Positions 25,580-33,601 of a DNA stretch of 64,000 bases are shown piece after piece. A program made the translations under genes and the position numbers. Numbering within the stretch: the stretch's first letter is position 1; the number at the start of each line of letters is the position of its first letter. The stretch comes from Ferruginibacter sp050611725 (GTDB lineage: Bacteria; Bacteroidota; Bacteroidia; Chitinophagales; Chitinophagaceae). Location: the NCBI RefSeq assembly GCF_050611725.1, contig NZ_JBODJB010000001.1, forward strand, positions 620,001-684,000, in the 5' to 3' direction. A model generated the notes under the pieces. The model saw only the letters and a program-made list of their open reading frames with translations. It was not told the origin of the DNA and searched no databases.

Positions 25580-26785
25580 ATGCCGGGTTTAGAATTTTTT
25601 GGAAATGAAGAACGCAAAGAAGTAAATGACGTTTTAGAAACAGGTATTTTAATGCGTTATGGTTTTGACGGACCACGTAAAGGGATCTGGAAAGCAAAAG
25701 AAATGGAAGCCGCCATCTGCAAAACATTTGGCAGTAAACATGCTCATTTATTGAGTAGTGGAACAGCTGCTCTAACGACTGCAATGGCAGCATTGGGCAT
25801 TGGTTATGGCGATGAAATTATTTTACCTTCTTTCACGTTTGTGGCAAGCTTTGAAGCAGTGATCAGTGTTGGTGCTATTCCTGTTTTTGTTGATGTGGAT
25901 GATACACTTACATTAGACCCTGCGGCTGTACGCAAAGCCATTACACCAAAAACAAAATGCATCATGCCTGTGCACATGTGCGGTAGCATGGCAGACCTTG
26001 ATGCGTTGCAGGCAATTTGTAAAGAACACAATTTATTGTTGCTGGAAGATGCTTGTCAGAGTATCGGCGGCTCTTATAAAGGGAAAAAATTAGGCACCAT
26101 TGGTGATGCAGGTACTTTTAGTTTTGATTTTGTAAAAACAATTACTTGTGCCGAAGGTGGTGTAGTAATGACCAATAACGCTGACGTACACACGAAATGT
26201 GATGGTTATACCGATCATGGGCACGACCATTTAGGTGTTGACCGTGGCGCCGATTTGCATCCTTTTGTTGGCTACAATTTCCGTATCAGCGAATTGCATG
26301 CGGCGGTTGGCTTGGCACAGATACAAAAACTCGATACCTTCTTATCTATCCAAAATAAAAATCATACTGCGTTAAAAAATATTTTATCTACTGTTCCTGA
26401 AATTAGTTTCCGAAGAATCCCCGATGAAGCAGGTGACAGCAAAACTTTCTTAAGCTGGTTTTTACCAACCGCAGAAATCACACAGGCAGTGGTTGCTGAA
26501 TTAAAAGCACAGGGCATACTAGCAGGTAATTTTTATTGGTTCGATAATAACTGGCACTATGTTCGCAAATGGGACCATCTTAAAAACAGCATTACACTCA
26601 ATGCTTTAAGCCCTGAACATAAGGCTGCGGTGATACATCATGCGAATAAAGATTTTGCACCAAGCGATGCAATTATGAGCCGTTGTATCTCTACTGCTAT
26701 TGGTTTACTTTGGACGGAAGAGCAAGTGAAGACGAAGGGTGAGCAGATTGTAGCGATTGTGAGAAAGGTGATTACTTCTGTTTAA
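25580..26785 (+). CDS. DegT/DnrJ/EryC1/StrS family PLP-dependent aminotransferase
   Basis: A 401-residue fold-type I aminotransferase. Motifs: AHLLSSGTAALTTAMAALGI, DEIILPSFTFVASFEAV, LLLEDACQSIGGSYKGKKLG, then TFSFDFVKTITCAEGGVV with the PLP lysine, and GYNFRISELHAAVGLAQI. The family aminates keto sugars for surface polysaccharides. The opening (PGLEFFGNEERKEVNDVLETG, MRYGFDGPR) reminds me of 8-amino-3,8-dideoxyoctulosonate transaminases (KdnA type), but kdnB-like partners are not beside it, so this is a weak suggestion. A TACCTTTG -7 element stands at 25538-25545. Confidence 0.9.
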   Translation: MPGLEFFGNEERKEVNDVLETGILMRYGFDGPRKGIWKAKEMEAAICKTFGSKHAHLLSSGTAALTTAMAALGIGYGDEIILPSFTFVASFEAVISVGAIPVFVDVDDTLTLDPAAVRKAITPKTKCIMPVHMCGSMADLDALQAICKEHNLLLLEDACQSIGGSYKGKKLGTIGDAGTFSFDFVKTITCAEGGVVMTNNADVHTKCDGYTDHGHDHLGVDRGADLHPFVGYNFRISELHAAVGLAQIQKLDTFLSIQNKNHTALKNILSTVPEISFRRIPDEAGDSKTFLSWFLPTAEITQAVVAELKAQGILAGNFYWFDNNWHYVRKWDHLKNSITLNALSPEHKAAVIHHANKDFAPSDAIMSRCISTAIGLLWTEEQVKTKGEQIVAIVRKVITSV

Positions 26786-26807
26786 AGCTTTCGATTAATT
26801 TTCATAT

Positions 26808-27209
26808 ATGAAATACGTTCTAAGAGAACACAATAAAATTGAAATTGGAAATAATTTACTCCAATTCCCAAATGAAACAAGGATAGGTAAAGTTGAGCTT
26901 TTTAAAAATTCTATTTGTTTTAATACAACACCCGTCGAAAAGGATTTAGATTGGAGCAAAATAGAAACACATCAAATATGGAAAGAACGCTGTTTAAACA
27001 ATCCTAGTGAACTTTTCTGTTATGGATTTTCAGGGAAATTAGAATGGCAGTTTCAATATAATAATATTGTTGGTTTTGGTAAAATTACATCTGACCTACA
27101 AAAGGAAGAAAATATAGGGAAAGAACTTCTTGAAGTTTATGCAGGAGATTTTCGATATGTATTAGATGTTAGCTCTGGGGAAATTTTAGGTGAATCTTAT
27201 CACAAATAA
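26808..27209 (+). CDS. Hypothetical cytosolic protein
   Basis: A 133-residue protein without signal peptide or membrane segment. Aromatic-rich pieces (KDLDWSKIETHQIWKERC, GFSGKLEWQFQYNNIVGFGKI, AGDFRYVLDVSSGEIL) suggest a small beta-rich domain of the kind found in orphan immunity or housekeeping proteins, but no family is recognised. It lies 22 bases after the aminotransferase gene and is followed by a degenerate copy of a dispersed repeat at 27245-27300. Confidence 0.65.
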   Translation: MKYVLREHNKIEIGNNLLQFPNETRIGKVELFKNSICFNTTPVEKDLDWSKIETHQIWKERCLNNPSELFCYGFSGKLEWQFQYNNIVGFGKITSDLQKEENIGKELLEVYAGDFRYVLDVSSGEILGESYHK

Positions 27210-27244
27210 TATAAGACACTTCAATGTAGCCCAATAACGGTATA

Positions 27245-27300
27245 CCGTACAAGTGAGTGATCCTTCGTTCCTCAGGATAAACTCCACGATGATGACCAAA
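27245..27300 (+). repeat. Dispersed GTACAAG/ATGATG repeat, interrupted copy
   Basis: The left half (27245-27260, ccgtacaagtgagtga) equals the copy at 47531. A replaced segment of about 27 bases follows, then a weak right half (gatgatgacca). It is a diverged member of the family found intact at 36565, 47531 and 55927. Confidence 0.55.
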
Positions 27301-27323
27301 GCAAAAATGCTTGTCTCAAAAAA

Positions 27324-28505
27324 TTACAACACCTGCACAATCAAAAATTTCAAATAATGTGTATTCTCCCATCCCCTAATAATAGGATGATCGGCAGACT
27401 GAGCATTAAACACTACTTGACGAATTTTTCGTTTAGCATCTTTTGCAGCGGCGGCAATAATATCTAAAAACAGTTCGGGCTGTACTAAGTTGGTACAACT
27501 TGATGTTACCAAAAACCCTCCGGGCTTTACGAGTTTCATGCCACGTAAATTAATTTCTTTGTAACCGGCTTTTGCTTTGTCTATATTACCTCTGCTTTTG
27601 GTAAATGATGGCGGATCCAACATCACTACATCCCATCGCTTTTCTTCTTTACTCCATGCTTTCAAAACATCGAATGCATTTACGCATTCAAATTTGCAAA
27701 TATTTTCCAAGCCATTTAATGCAGCATTTTTATTGCACATATCAATAGCACCTTGAGAAATATCCAATCCCAAAACCGACTTAGCTCCATAATACGCTGC
27801 ACTCACTTCAAAAGAACCCGTATAGGTAAACACTCCCAACACATCCGCTCCTTTTACAATATGCTGTATAGCTTTTCTATTATCCTGTTGATCTAAAAAG
27901 TAGCCGGTCTTTTGTCCATTAGCAATATCAACATTGAATTTGATACCATTTTCATTGATGATGATATTGGTATCAAATGGCTCAGATAAAAATCCTTTCC
28001 GCTGTTCCAATCCTTCCAACTCTCTTACAGGAACATCATTACGTTCGTAAATTCCTTTGGGAGAAAAAATTTCATTCAATGCTTTTACAATGGATGGTTT
28101 CCAAACATCAATACCCAATGCCAGTGTTTGTATCACAAAATAATCGTTGAATTTATCAATGATCAATTGTGGTATATCATCGGCTTCGCCGAAAATCAAT
28201 CGGCAGTTTTCTGAGTAGCCTATTTTTTGTCGGTACTCCCATGCTTCTTTTATTTTATTATGAAAGAAAGCGTCGTCAATATTTACATCTTTATCTCTTG
28301 TAAGTAATCGTACAGATATTTGCGATTTAGGGTTATAATAGCCCTTTCCGATAAAGTTCTTATCAAAGGTCAACACATTTACAATCTCTCCGGGTTGCGG
28401 AGAGGCATCTCTTTCTTTACCGGTATTTACTTCGTTTGAAAATATCCAGGGATGCCCGTTCTCAATTCTTCTACTGATATTTTTATTTAAAACAATGCTC
28501 TTCAT
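27324..28505 (-). CDS. Class I rRNA methyltransferase with PUA domain (RlmI-like)
   Basis: A 393-residue protein. The N-terminus is a PUA domain (KNISRRIENGHPWIFSNEV, GKGYYNPKSQISVRLL). The middle carries the EEHEAD-like linker region (VPVRELEGLEQRKGFL, FNVDIANGQKTGYFLDQQDN), and the Rossmann methyltransferase follows with VLGVFTYTGSFEVSAAYYGA, VLGLDIS and the catalytic VVMLDPPSFT. The family makes m5C in 23S rRNA (C1962 in E. coli). Start moved to ATG 28505 because TACCTTTG (28517-28510) and TTTG (28542-28539) with a 21-nt spacer form a promoter there, inside the longer reading frame. Confidence 0.92.
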   Translation of the reverse strand: MKSIVLNKNISRRIENGHPWIFSNEVNTGKERDASPQPGEIVNVLTFDKNFIGKGYYNPKSQISVRLLTRDKDVNIDDAFFHNKIKEAWEYRQKIGYSENCRLIFGEADDIPQLIIDKFNDYFVIQTLALGIDVWKPSIVKALNEIFSPKGIYERNDVPVRELEGLEQRKGFLSEPFDTNIIINENGIKFNVDIANGQKTGYFLDQQDNRKAIQHIVKGADVLGVFTYTGSFEVSAAYYGAKSVLGLDISQGAIDMCNKNAALNGLENICKFECVNAFDVLKAWSKEEKRWDVVMLDPPSFTKSRGNIDKAKAGYKEINLRGMKLVKPGGFLVTSSCTNLVQPELFLDIIAAAAKDAKRKIRQVVFNAQSADHPIIRGWENTHYLKFLIVQVL

Positions 28506-28509
28506 GTGG

Positions 28510-28542
28510 CAAAGGTAATGTTTCAGAAGGCAGCAAGTCAAA
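28510..28542 (-). promoter_or_regulatory. Promoter of the RlmI-like methyltransferase gene
   Basis: TTTG at 28542-28539, a 21-nt spacer and TACCTTTG at 28517-28510, with the ATG at 28505 only four bases beyond. The transcript would be nearly leaderless. Confidence 0.7.
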
Positions 28543-28579
28543 AGCCCAAGCTTCAAGAAAGAAGCTTGTAATTAGTTAC

Positions 28580-28610
28580 CTTGTCCCTTGCGGCTTGTAA
28601 CTTGAGGCTG
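28580..28610. repeat. Dispersed cttgtccc-type repeat, copy 1
   Basis: A 31-bp element that recurs at 58299-58329 with four mismatches, and in inverted form at 58215-58238. It lies between the RlmI-like promoter region and the exported-protein gene. Confidence 0.65.
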
Positions 28611-28626
28611 ATAAATCTCTATGAAA

Positions 28627-28953
28627 CTAATTGTACCTGAACTTCCCCTCCAATCTGTCACAACTTTCAACAGAGCCTAATCTAAATTTTAGTGAAATTT
28701 TTGTCGCTTTTTCAATTTTGATCTCTTGTTTGCAGAAAAATCCAAGATTTGTATAATAAAAGTCGGCCGGGATTACATTTACTCTTTTTGAAGTGCCAAC
28801 AATTGAAGTTTGTGGTGAAAGCCTTACTGATGCTATATCATAGCTATAATTAGCCAATAATATCTTCCCGGAAATATGCGTTAATTCCTGAGCAAAGGTC
28901 GCATTTGCCACAAAAACCATGCAAAAAATTAAAATTTTAGTTTTTTTTAGCAT
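28627..28953 (-). CDS. Small exported protein, function unknown
   Basis: A 108-residue protein with a signal peptide (MLKKTKILIFCMVFVANATFAQE). The mature part of about 86 residues is beta-rich and has two cysteines (GFFCKQEI and VESCDRLEG), which could form a disulfide in the periplasm. No family recognised. It is divergent from rpoN. Confidence 0.75.
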   Translation of the reverse strand: MLKKTKILIFCMVFVANATFAQELTHISGKILLANYSYDIASVRLSPQTSIVGTSKRVNVIPADFYYTNLGFFCKQEIKIEKATKISLKFRLGSVESCDRLEGKFRYN

Positions 28954-29023
28954 TTTCCGGAGTCATTGTATGTAAATTTACGACATTATTGGAGTCAGAG
29001 ATTGCAGAACAAATCTTAAAACG

Positions 29024-30532
29024 ATGCAATCTACCTTTAAAACACCCGGAACTATGGCTTTAAGTCAGGGACTATATCAAAAACAGTTACAAAAACTCTC
29101 CCCTCAGCAAATTCAATTGATGAAATTGCTGCAGGTACCTACTGCATTATTGGAAGAAAGGATAAAAGAAGAGCTGGAAGAAAACCCTGCACTTGAAACC
29201 GGTGAGGAAGAAGAAGCTGAAGAATTTGAGAACGAAGAGTTTGAAACTACTGAAGATGATTTCGAGCCGGATGGTAGTGAAAATGAGTACGACAATATCG
29301 ATATCAGCGATTATGTACAGGAAGGCGATGACGATATTGCCGACTATCGCATGAAAGACGAAAACTATCCCGAGGCTGATGACGGCAAGACCATTCCCCA
29401 CAAAATAGAAACCGGGTTTAATGAATTGATGCTGGAGCAATTGGGTATGCTTAATCTTGATGAGCATAAACATAAGATCGCAGAACAGATCATTGGCAAC
29501 CTGGATGATGATGGTTATTTACGCAGAGAGATCAGCGCTATTGTAGATGATCTTGCTTTCAGACAAAACATACAAACCACCGAAGAAGAAATTGCCGAAC
29601 TGGTGGTAGAGATACAACAATTTGAACCCGCCGGAGTTGCTGCAAGAAACTTACAGGAATGTTTATTGCTTCAATTAGAAAGAAGAACAGAAGGCGGCAA
29701 ACCGGTAGAATTGGCTATTAAAATACTGGAAAAATATTTTGATGAGTTTACCAAGAAGCACTACGAAAAAATTCAGCGTGGATTAGGTATAACCGATGAA
29801 CAACTGAAAGAAGTCATCAATCAGATCATTAAATTAAATCCGAAACCTGCAGGCAATATTGGCGAAGGCAATAGAAATGAAGGATATGTAATTCCCGATT
29901 TTTTTATCGTTAATAATGTAGGAAAATTAGAGCTTACCTTAAATAGTCGGAATGCTCCGGATCTTCGTATCAGCGAGGGTTACAGAGATATGCTGAAAGA
30001 TTACGACAGAGGCAGTAAGAAAGATAAACGTCAAAAAGAAGCAGTACTTTTCATCAAACAAAAAATTGATTCGGCTAAGTGGTTCATCGATGCAATTAAA
30101 CAAAGACAACATACTTTGTTGAGCACAATGAATGCGATCATGAATTATCAGTACAACTTTTTTCTTACAGGCGACGAAACTGAATTAAGACCGATGATCT
30201 TAAAAGATATTGCTGAAAAAACAGAACTGGATATAAGCACCGTGAGCCGTGTTGCCAATAGCAAATTTGTACAAACTGAATTTGGCACATACAGACTAAA
30301 ATTCTTTTTTAGTGAGAGTTTACAAACCGACAGTGGAGAAGAGGTAAGTACAAGAGAGGTAAAAAGAATTTTGAGTGATCTGATCGAAGGAGAAAGTAAA
30401 AAGCATCCTTTGAGTGATGAAAGATTGACTGAATTATTACAAGAAAAAGGATATAATATTGCAAGAAGAACTGTTGCCAAATACAGAGAACAACTAAATA
30501 TACCTGTGGCAAGATTAAGAAAAGAATTATGA
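29024..30532 (+). CDS. rpoN: RNA polymerase sigma-54 factor
   Basis: A 502-residue sigma-54. Region I has GLYQKQLQKLSPQQIQLMKLLQ and an EELEENPALE segment typical of the family; an acidic region II follows (about 60-125, rich in Asp/Glu). Core-binding and HTH regions include LDIDTVSR-like TELDISTVSRVANSK, and the C-terminal RpoN box is ARRTVAKYREQLNIP. Sigma-54 needs AAA+ activator proteins, none of which lies in the window. The stop overlaps the next gene's start by four bases. Confidence 0.97.
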   Translation: MQSTFKTPGTMALSQGLYQKQLQKLSPQQIQLMKLLQVPTALLEERIKEELEENPALETGEEEEAEEFENEEFETTEDDFEPDGSENEYDNIDISDYVQEGDDDIADYRMKDENYPEADDGKTIPHKIETGFNELMLEQLGMLNLDEHKHKIAEQIIGNLDDDGYLRREISAIVDDLAFRQNIQTTEEEIAELVVEIQQFEPAGVAARNLQECLLLQLERRTEGGKPVELAIKILEKYFDEFTKKHYEKIQRGLGITDEQLKEVINQIIKLNPKPAGNIGEGNRNEGYVIPDFFIVNNVGKLELTLNSRNAPDLRISEGYRDMLKDYDRGSKKDKRQKEAVLFIKQKIDSAKWFIDAIKQRQHTLLSTMNAIMNYQYNFFLTGDETELRPMILKDIAEKTELDISTVSRVANSKFVQTEFGTYRLKFFFSESLQTDSGEEVSTREVKRILSDLIEGESKKHPLSDERLTELLQEKGYNIARRTVAKYREQLNIPVARLRKEL

Positions 30533-31254
30533 TGATGGACGATAGATTACAGTCAACAGACAATAGAGAAATGGCGACGGATGACGGACAACGGACGACG
30601 GATGGTGCTACTATAGTCAGCGATCAGTGGTCAGTGGTGGTAAAAGTCTTCGCTCACTTTTTCTCTTACATCTTCCATCCGTTATTCATTCCCTTGTATA
30701 TATACTGGTTCCTTGCGTATGTACACCCTACCTATTTTTCGGGATTCAGCGATATGCTAAAGACAAGAGTTGGATTTTCTCTCTTATTAAACGCCGTGTT
30801 GTTTCCGGCAATTACAGTTCTGTTGCTTAAAGGATTAGGGTTTATCGAATCCATCTTTTTACGTACGCAAAAAGACCGGATCATTCCATACATCGCATCA
30901 ATGACCTATTTCTTTTGGACTCAATATATGCTGAGGGAACAAAACTTTGTTCCGAGAATACTTGTTGCTTTTATGTTCGGAGCCTTTATTGCTTCCGCAA
31001 TGGCATTGATAGCTAATATTTACTATAAAATAAGTATGCATGCCATTGGTGTTGGCGGTGCCATTGGTTTGTGTCTTGTTATCATGCAACAAAACACAAT
31101 GATGATAACCTTTCCACTAAGTATTGCACTATTGGTTGCTGGTATTGTTTGCACTTCAAGACTAATCATCAGCGATCATTCTCAAAAAGAGATCTACACC
31201 GGATTATTCGTCGGATTAATTTGCCAGTTTATAGGAGCTGCAATTAATTTGTAA
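30529..31254 (+). CDS. PAP2-like multispan membrane protein
   Basis: A 241-residue protein with about six hydrophobic segments (FFSYIFHPLFIPLYIYWFLA, VGFSLLLNAVLFPAITVLLL, ILVAFMFGAFIASAMALIAN, TFPLSIALLVAGIVCTSRLI). The segment KISMHAIGVGGAIG recalls the SGH-type motif of PAP2 phosphatases, but the full catalytic set is not visible. The first 35 residues come from a GAC/ACGG low-complexity DNA stretch (30537-30605) and have no membrane or domain character, so the true start could be further in (for instance the GTG codons near residue 36). Translationally coupled to rpoN by an ATGA overlap if the first ATG is used. Confidence 0.75.
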   Translation: MMMDDRLQSTDNREMATDDGQRTTDGATIVSDQWSVVVKVFAHFFSYIFHPLFIPLYIYWFLAYVHPTYFSGFSDMLKTRVGFSLLLNAVLFPAITVLLLKGLGFIESIFLRTQKDRIIPYIASMTYFFWTQYMLREQNFVPRILVAFMFGAFIASAMALIANIYYKISMHAIGVGGAIGLCLVIMQQNTMMITFPLSIALLVAGIVCTSRLIISDHSQKEIYTGLFVGLICQFIGAAINL

Positions 31255-31323
31255 GTTTTTTTTCATACCTTAACAGTTACTAACCGATTGCCTGCCCGTT
31301 AGATAACTTTTAATATTTTATTC

Positions 31324-31626
31324 ATGCATTTATCACCGAGAGAAACGGAAAAGCTACTGCTTTTTTTAGCAGGCGAACTGGCAGAAAAAAGAAAGGCAAG
31401 AGGTTTAAAATTAAATTACCCCGAGGCAATAGCTCTCATTAGCAGTCATTTATTGGAAGCGGCTCGAGATGGAAAATCTGTTGCAGAACTCATGCAATAT
31501 GGCGCTACCATTCTTACCAGAAATGATGTAATGGAAGGCATTCCCGAAATGATCCATGACGTACAGATAGAAGCCACTTTTCCGGATGGAACAAAGTTGG
31601 TAACAGTACACAACCCTATAAGATAA
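31324..31626 (+). CDS. ureA: Urease gamma subunit
   Basis: A 100-residue protein matching UreA end to end: HLSPRETEKLLLFLAGELAEKRKARGLKLNYPEA, then ALISSHLLEAARDGKSVAEL and IPEMIHDVQIEATFPDGTKLVTVHNPI. It is the small structural subunit of the nickel urease that splits urea into ammonia and carbonic acid. First gene of the operon. The 68-base gap before ureB is filled by imperfect aatcgta repeats. Confidence 0.98.
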   Translation: MHLSPRETEKLLLFLAGELAEKRKARGLKLNYPEAIALISSHLLEAARDGKSVAELMQYGATILTRNDVMEGIPEMIHDVQIEATFPDGTKLVTVHNPIR

Positions 31627-31654
31627 CTTGAATAACGAATGCTGATACAAAATG

Positions 31655-31693
31655 TAAGCAATCGTAAATCGTACATCATAAATCGTAAATCGT
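31655..31693. repeat. Imperfect aatcgta tandem repeat between ureA and ureB
   Basis: Words of aatcgta appear four times with one variant, in the only space between ureA and ureB. It is one of several low-complexity short-period repeats in intergenic spots of this window (compare 30537-30605, 36511-36535, 55371-55407). Confidence 0.7.
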
Positions 31694-32062
31694 ATGGTTC
31701 CCGGCGAATACATCCTTGCAAAAAAAAATATCGAATGTAATGTTGGTAGAAAAACAGTAAAGCTATCCGTTGTAAACACAGGCGACAGGCCCGTACAGGT
31801 TGGCTCTCACTTTCATTTTTTTGAAGTGAATAAACAAATGGCACTCAACAGAGAGAAAGCCTATGGTATGCGTTTAAATATTGCCGCAGGCACTGCCGTT
31901 CGTTTTGAACCCGGAGAAGAAAAAGAAGTTGAACTGGTAGAATTTGGCGGAGATAAAAAAGTTTTTGGTTTTAATAATTTGGTTGATGGAAGTATTGATA
32001 ACGCAAATATCAAAACAGCAATTGACAGATCGATAAAAGCAAATTTCAAAAACAATATTTAG
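31694..32062 (+). CDS. ureB: Urease beta subunit
   Basis: A 122-residue protein with all the UreB landmarks: MVPGEYILAKKNIECNVGRK, VVNTGDRPVQVGSHFHFFEVNK, YGMRLNIAAGTAVRFEPGE, VFGFNNLVDG. It packs on UreA and UreC in the urease trimer. The C-terminus is a helical tail (IKTAIDRSIKANFKNNI). Unusually, the next gene 18 bases on is a peptidase and not ureC. Confidence 0.98.
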   Translation: MVPGEYILAKKNIECNVGRKTVKLSVVNTGDRPVQVGSHFHFFEVNKQMALNREKAYGMRLNIAAGTAVRFEPGEEKEVELVEFGGDKKVFGFNNLVDGSIDNANIKTAIDRSIKANFKNNI

Positions 32063-32079
32063 CACCTAAACTATGGAGT

Positions 32080-33555
32080 ATGAAATACAATAAAACCATT
32101 GCTTGCCTTGCAATAAATCTCTGTTTTGTTTTCAATGTATCTGCACAAAAGCAAAGTGGGATAACAGCCATTCGTGAAGTAGATCTGAAAAAAGATCTGT
32201 ATGAACTTTCGTCTGACCATTTTAAAGGCAGAGAAGCAGGTACATTGGATGAATTGAAATCAGCTATGTGGTTGGCCGATAAAGCTAAAGCAGCAGGAAT
32301 GCAACCCGCCGGAGACGATGGAACGTTTTTTCAGTTCTTCTCATTGATCAGAAGAAGAGTTTTACCAAGTAGCAGTGTTAAGATCGGCGATCGTTCTTTT
32401 AAATTGTGGGATGAGGCTTTGATAACATTGATCGCTCCTGCAAGTGTATCGGCACCGGTTGTTTTTATTGGTTCGGAATCTAATAGTAATCTGGATGGAA
32501 TCGACATTAAAGGAAAAGCAGTAGCAATTGAGGTATCGAAAGATGATATAGATTTGGATATATCTCTGCCCCATAGAAGATATCTGGGATATGTTTCTGC
32601 AAAATATGCCGTACGGCTACTCGAAAAAGGTGCTGCTGCTATTATTTTCATTGCAGATGATATTGGTGAAGACAGTTGGGCTGAAAATCTTCCTTACTTA
32701 ACAAGAGGACTATATGATGTAGAGGGCGGACCTAACGCTACTGTACAACCGAGAACTCCGTATATCTGGTTACATAAAAAAGAACTGGAGTTTATTAAGA
32801 AATCCGGATTAACCTTATCCGCTAACATTGGTGTAGAAAGTTTTGAATATCCATCTGTAAACGTAGTTGGTAAAATTCTAGGAACAGATCCTAAACTAAA
32901 AAAAGAATATGTATTATTCAGCGGACATATAGATCATGATGGTATCAGGATGGCCGAGGGGCAAGACTCTATCTATAACGGAGCAGACGACAATGGAAGT
33001 ATGTGTGTGGCCATGCTTGCCGTTGCAAGAGCATTCAAGAAACAACCATCAAAACGTAGTACCCTCTTTGTTTTTCACGGATCGGAAGAACGTGGGTTAT
33101 TAGGTTCAAAATGGTATTCATTGAGACCAACTGTATCCAAAGAATCTATCGTAGCAGTGTTGAATGGAGATATGATCGGTAGAAACAATCCCGATAGTTC
33201 GGCTTTGCTTGGATCACAAAAACCACATCTTAACTCAAAAGCACTGGTAAAAATGGCAATGGATGCAAATACAGAAGGCCCCAATTTTAAATTAGATACA
33301 CTTTGGGACAAGCCCGAACATCCTGAAGTATTTTATTTCAGAAGCGATCATTTACCTTATGCAAGAGAAGGTATTCCATCTATATTTTATACCACAATGT
33401 TACACGGTGAATATCATACACCTATGGACGAAGCATCGCATATAGACTATAAGAAATTAACTAAAATGACACAGTGGATATACAGAACAGGTTGGAAAGT
33501 TGCCAATGCGCCTGTTAAACCTGCATTGGAAGCTGATTTCAATTTAGAACGATGA
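32080..33555 (+). CDS. Exported M28 family zinc aminopeptidase
   Basis: A 491-residue protein with a signal peptide (1-22, ending FNVSAQ), a PA-like inserted domain (about 90-220) and an M28 catalytic domain. Both zinc ligand sets are present: FSGHIDHDG, NGADDNGSM, HGSEERGLLGS (catalytic Glu and metal Glu), NGDMIG and HGEYHTPMDE. It would act in the periplasm or at the surface, releasing N-terminal amino acids. Its place between ureB (18 bases) and ureC (46 bases) is not part of known urease operons. It may supply amino nitrogen alongside urea, or simply have been inserted. No transfer signature such as a change in base use is obvious. Confidence 0.93.
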   Translation: MKYNKTIACLAINLCFVFNVSAQKQSGITAIREVDLKKDLYELSSDHFKGREAGTLDELKSAMWLADKAKAAGMQPAGDDGTFFQFFSLIRRRVLPSSSVKIGDRSFKLWDEALITLIAPASVSAPVVFIGSESNSNLDGIDIKGKAVAIEVSKDDIDLDISLPHRRYLGYVSAKYAVRLLEKGAAAIIFIADDIGEDSWAENLPYLTRGLYDVEGGPNATVQPRTPYIWLHKKELEFIKKSGLTLSANIGVESFEYPSVNVVGKILGTDPKLKKEYVLFSGHIDHDGIRMAEGQDSIYNGADDNGSMCVAMLAVARAFKKQPSKRSTLFVFHGSEERGLLGSKWYSLRPTVSKESIVAVLNGDMIGRNNPDSSALLGSQKPHLNSKALVKMAMDANTEGPNFKLDTLWDKPEHPEVFYFRSDHLPYAREGIPSIFYTTMLHGEYHTPMDEASHIDYKKLTKMTQWIYRTGWKVANAPVKPALEADFNLER

Positions 33556-33601
33556 TTTGCCGAATGAATAATTTTTTAATTCAAAAAATTTAATTAACAG
33601 A

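Noticed and set aside
25580..26785. Firm assignment as KdnA
   Set aside because: Similarity of the opening is from memory only, and no kdnB-like or octulosonate gene is beside it.
31446..31844. Minus-strand ORF across ureA-ureB
   Set aside because: Antisense shadow of two highly conserved subunits; composition is that of a reverse frame.
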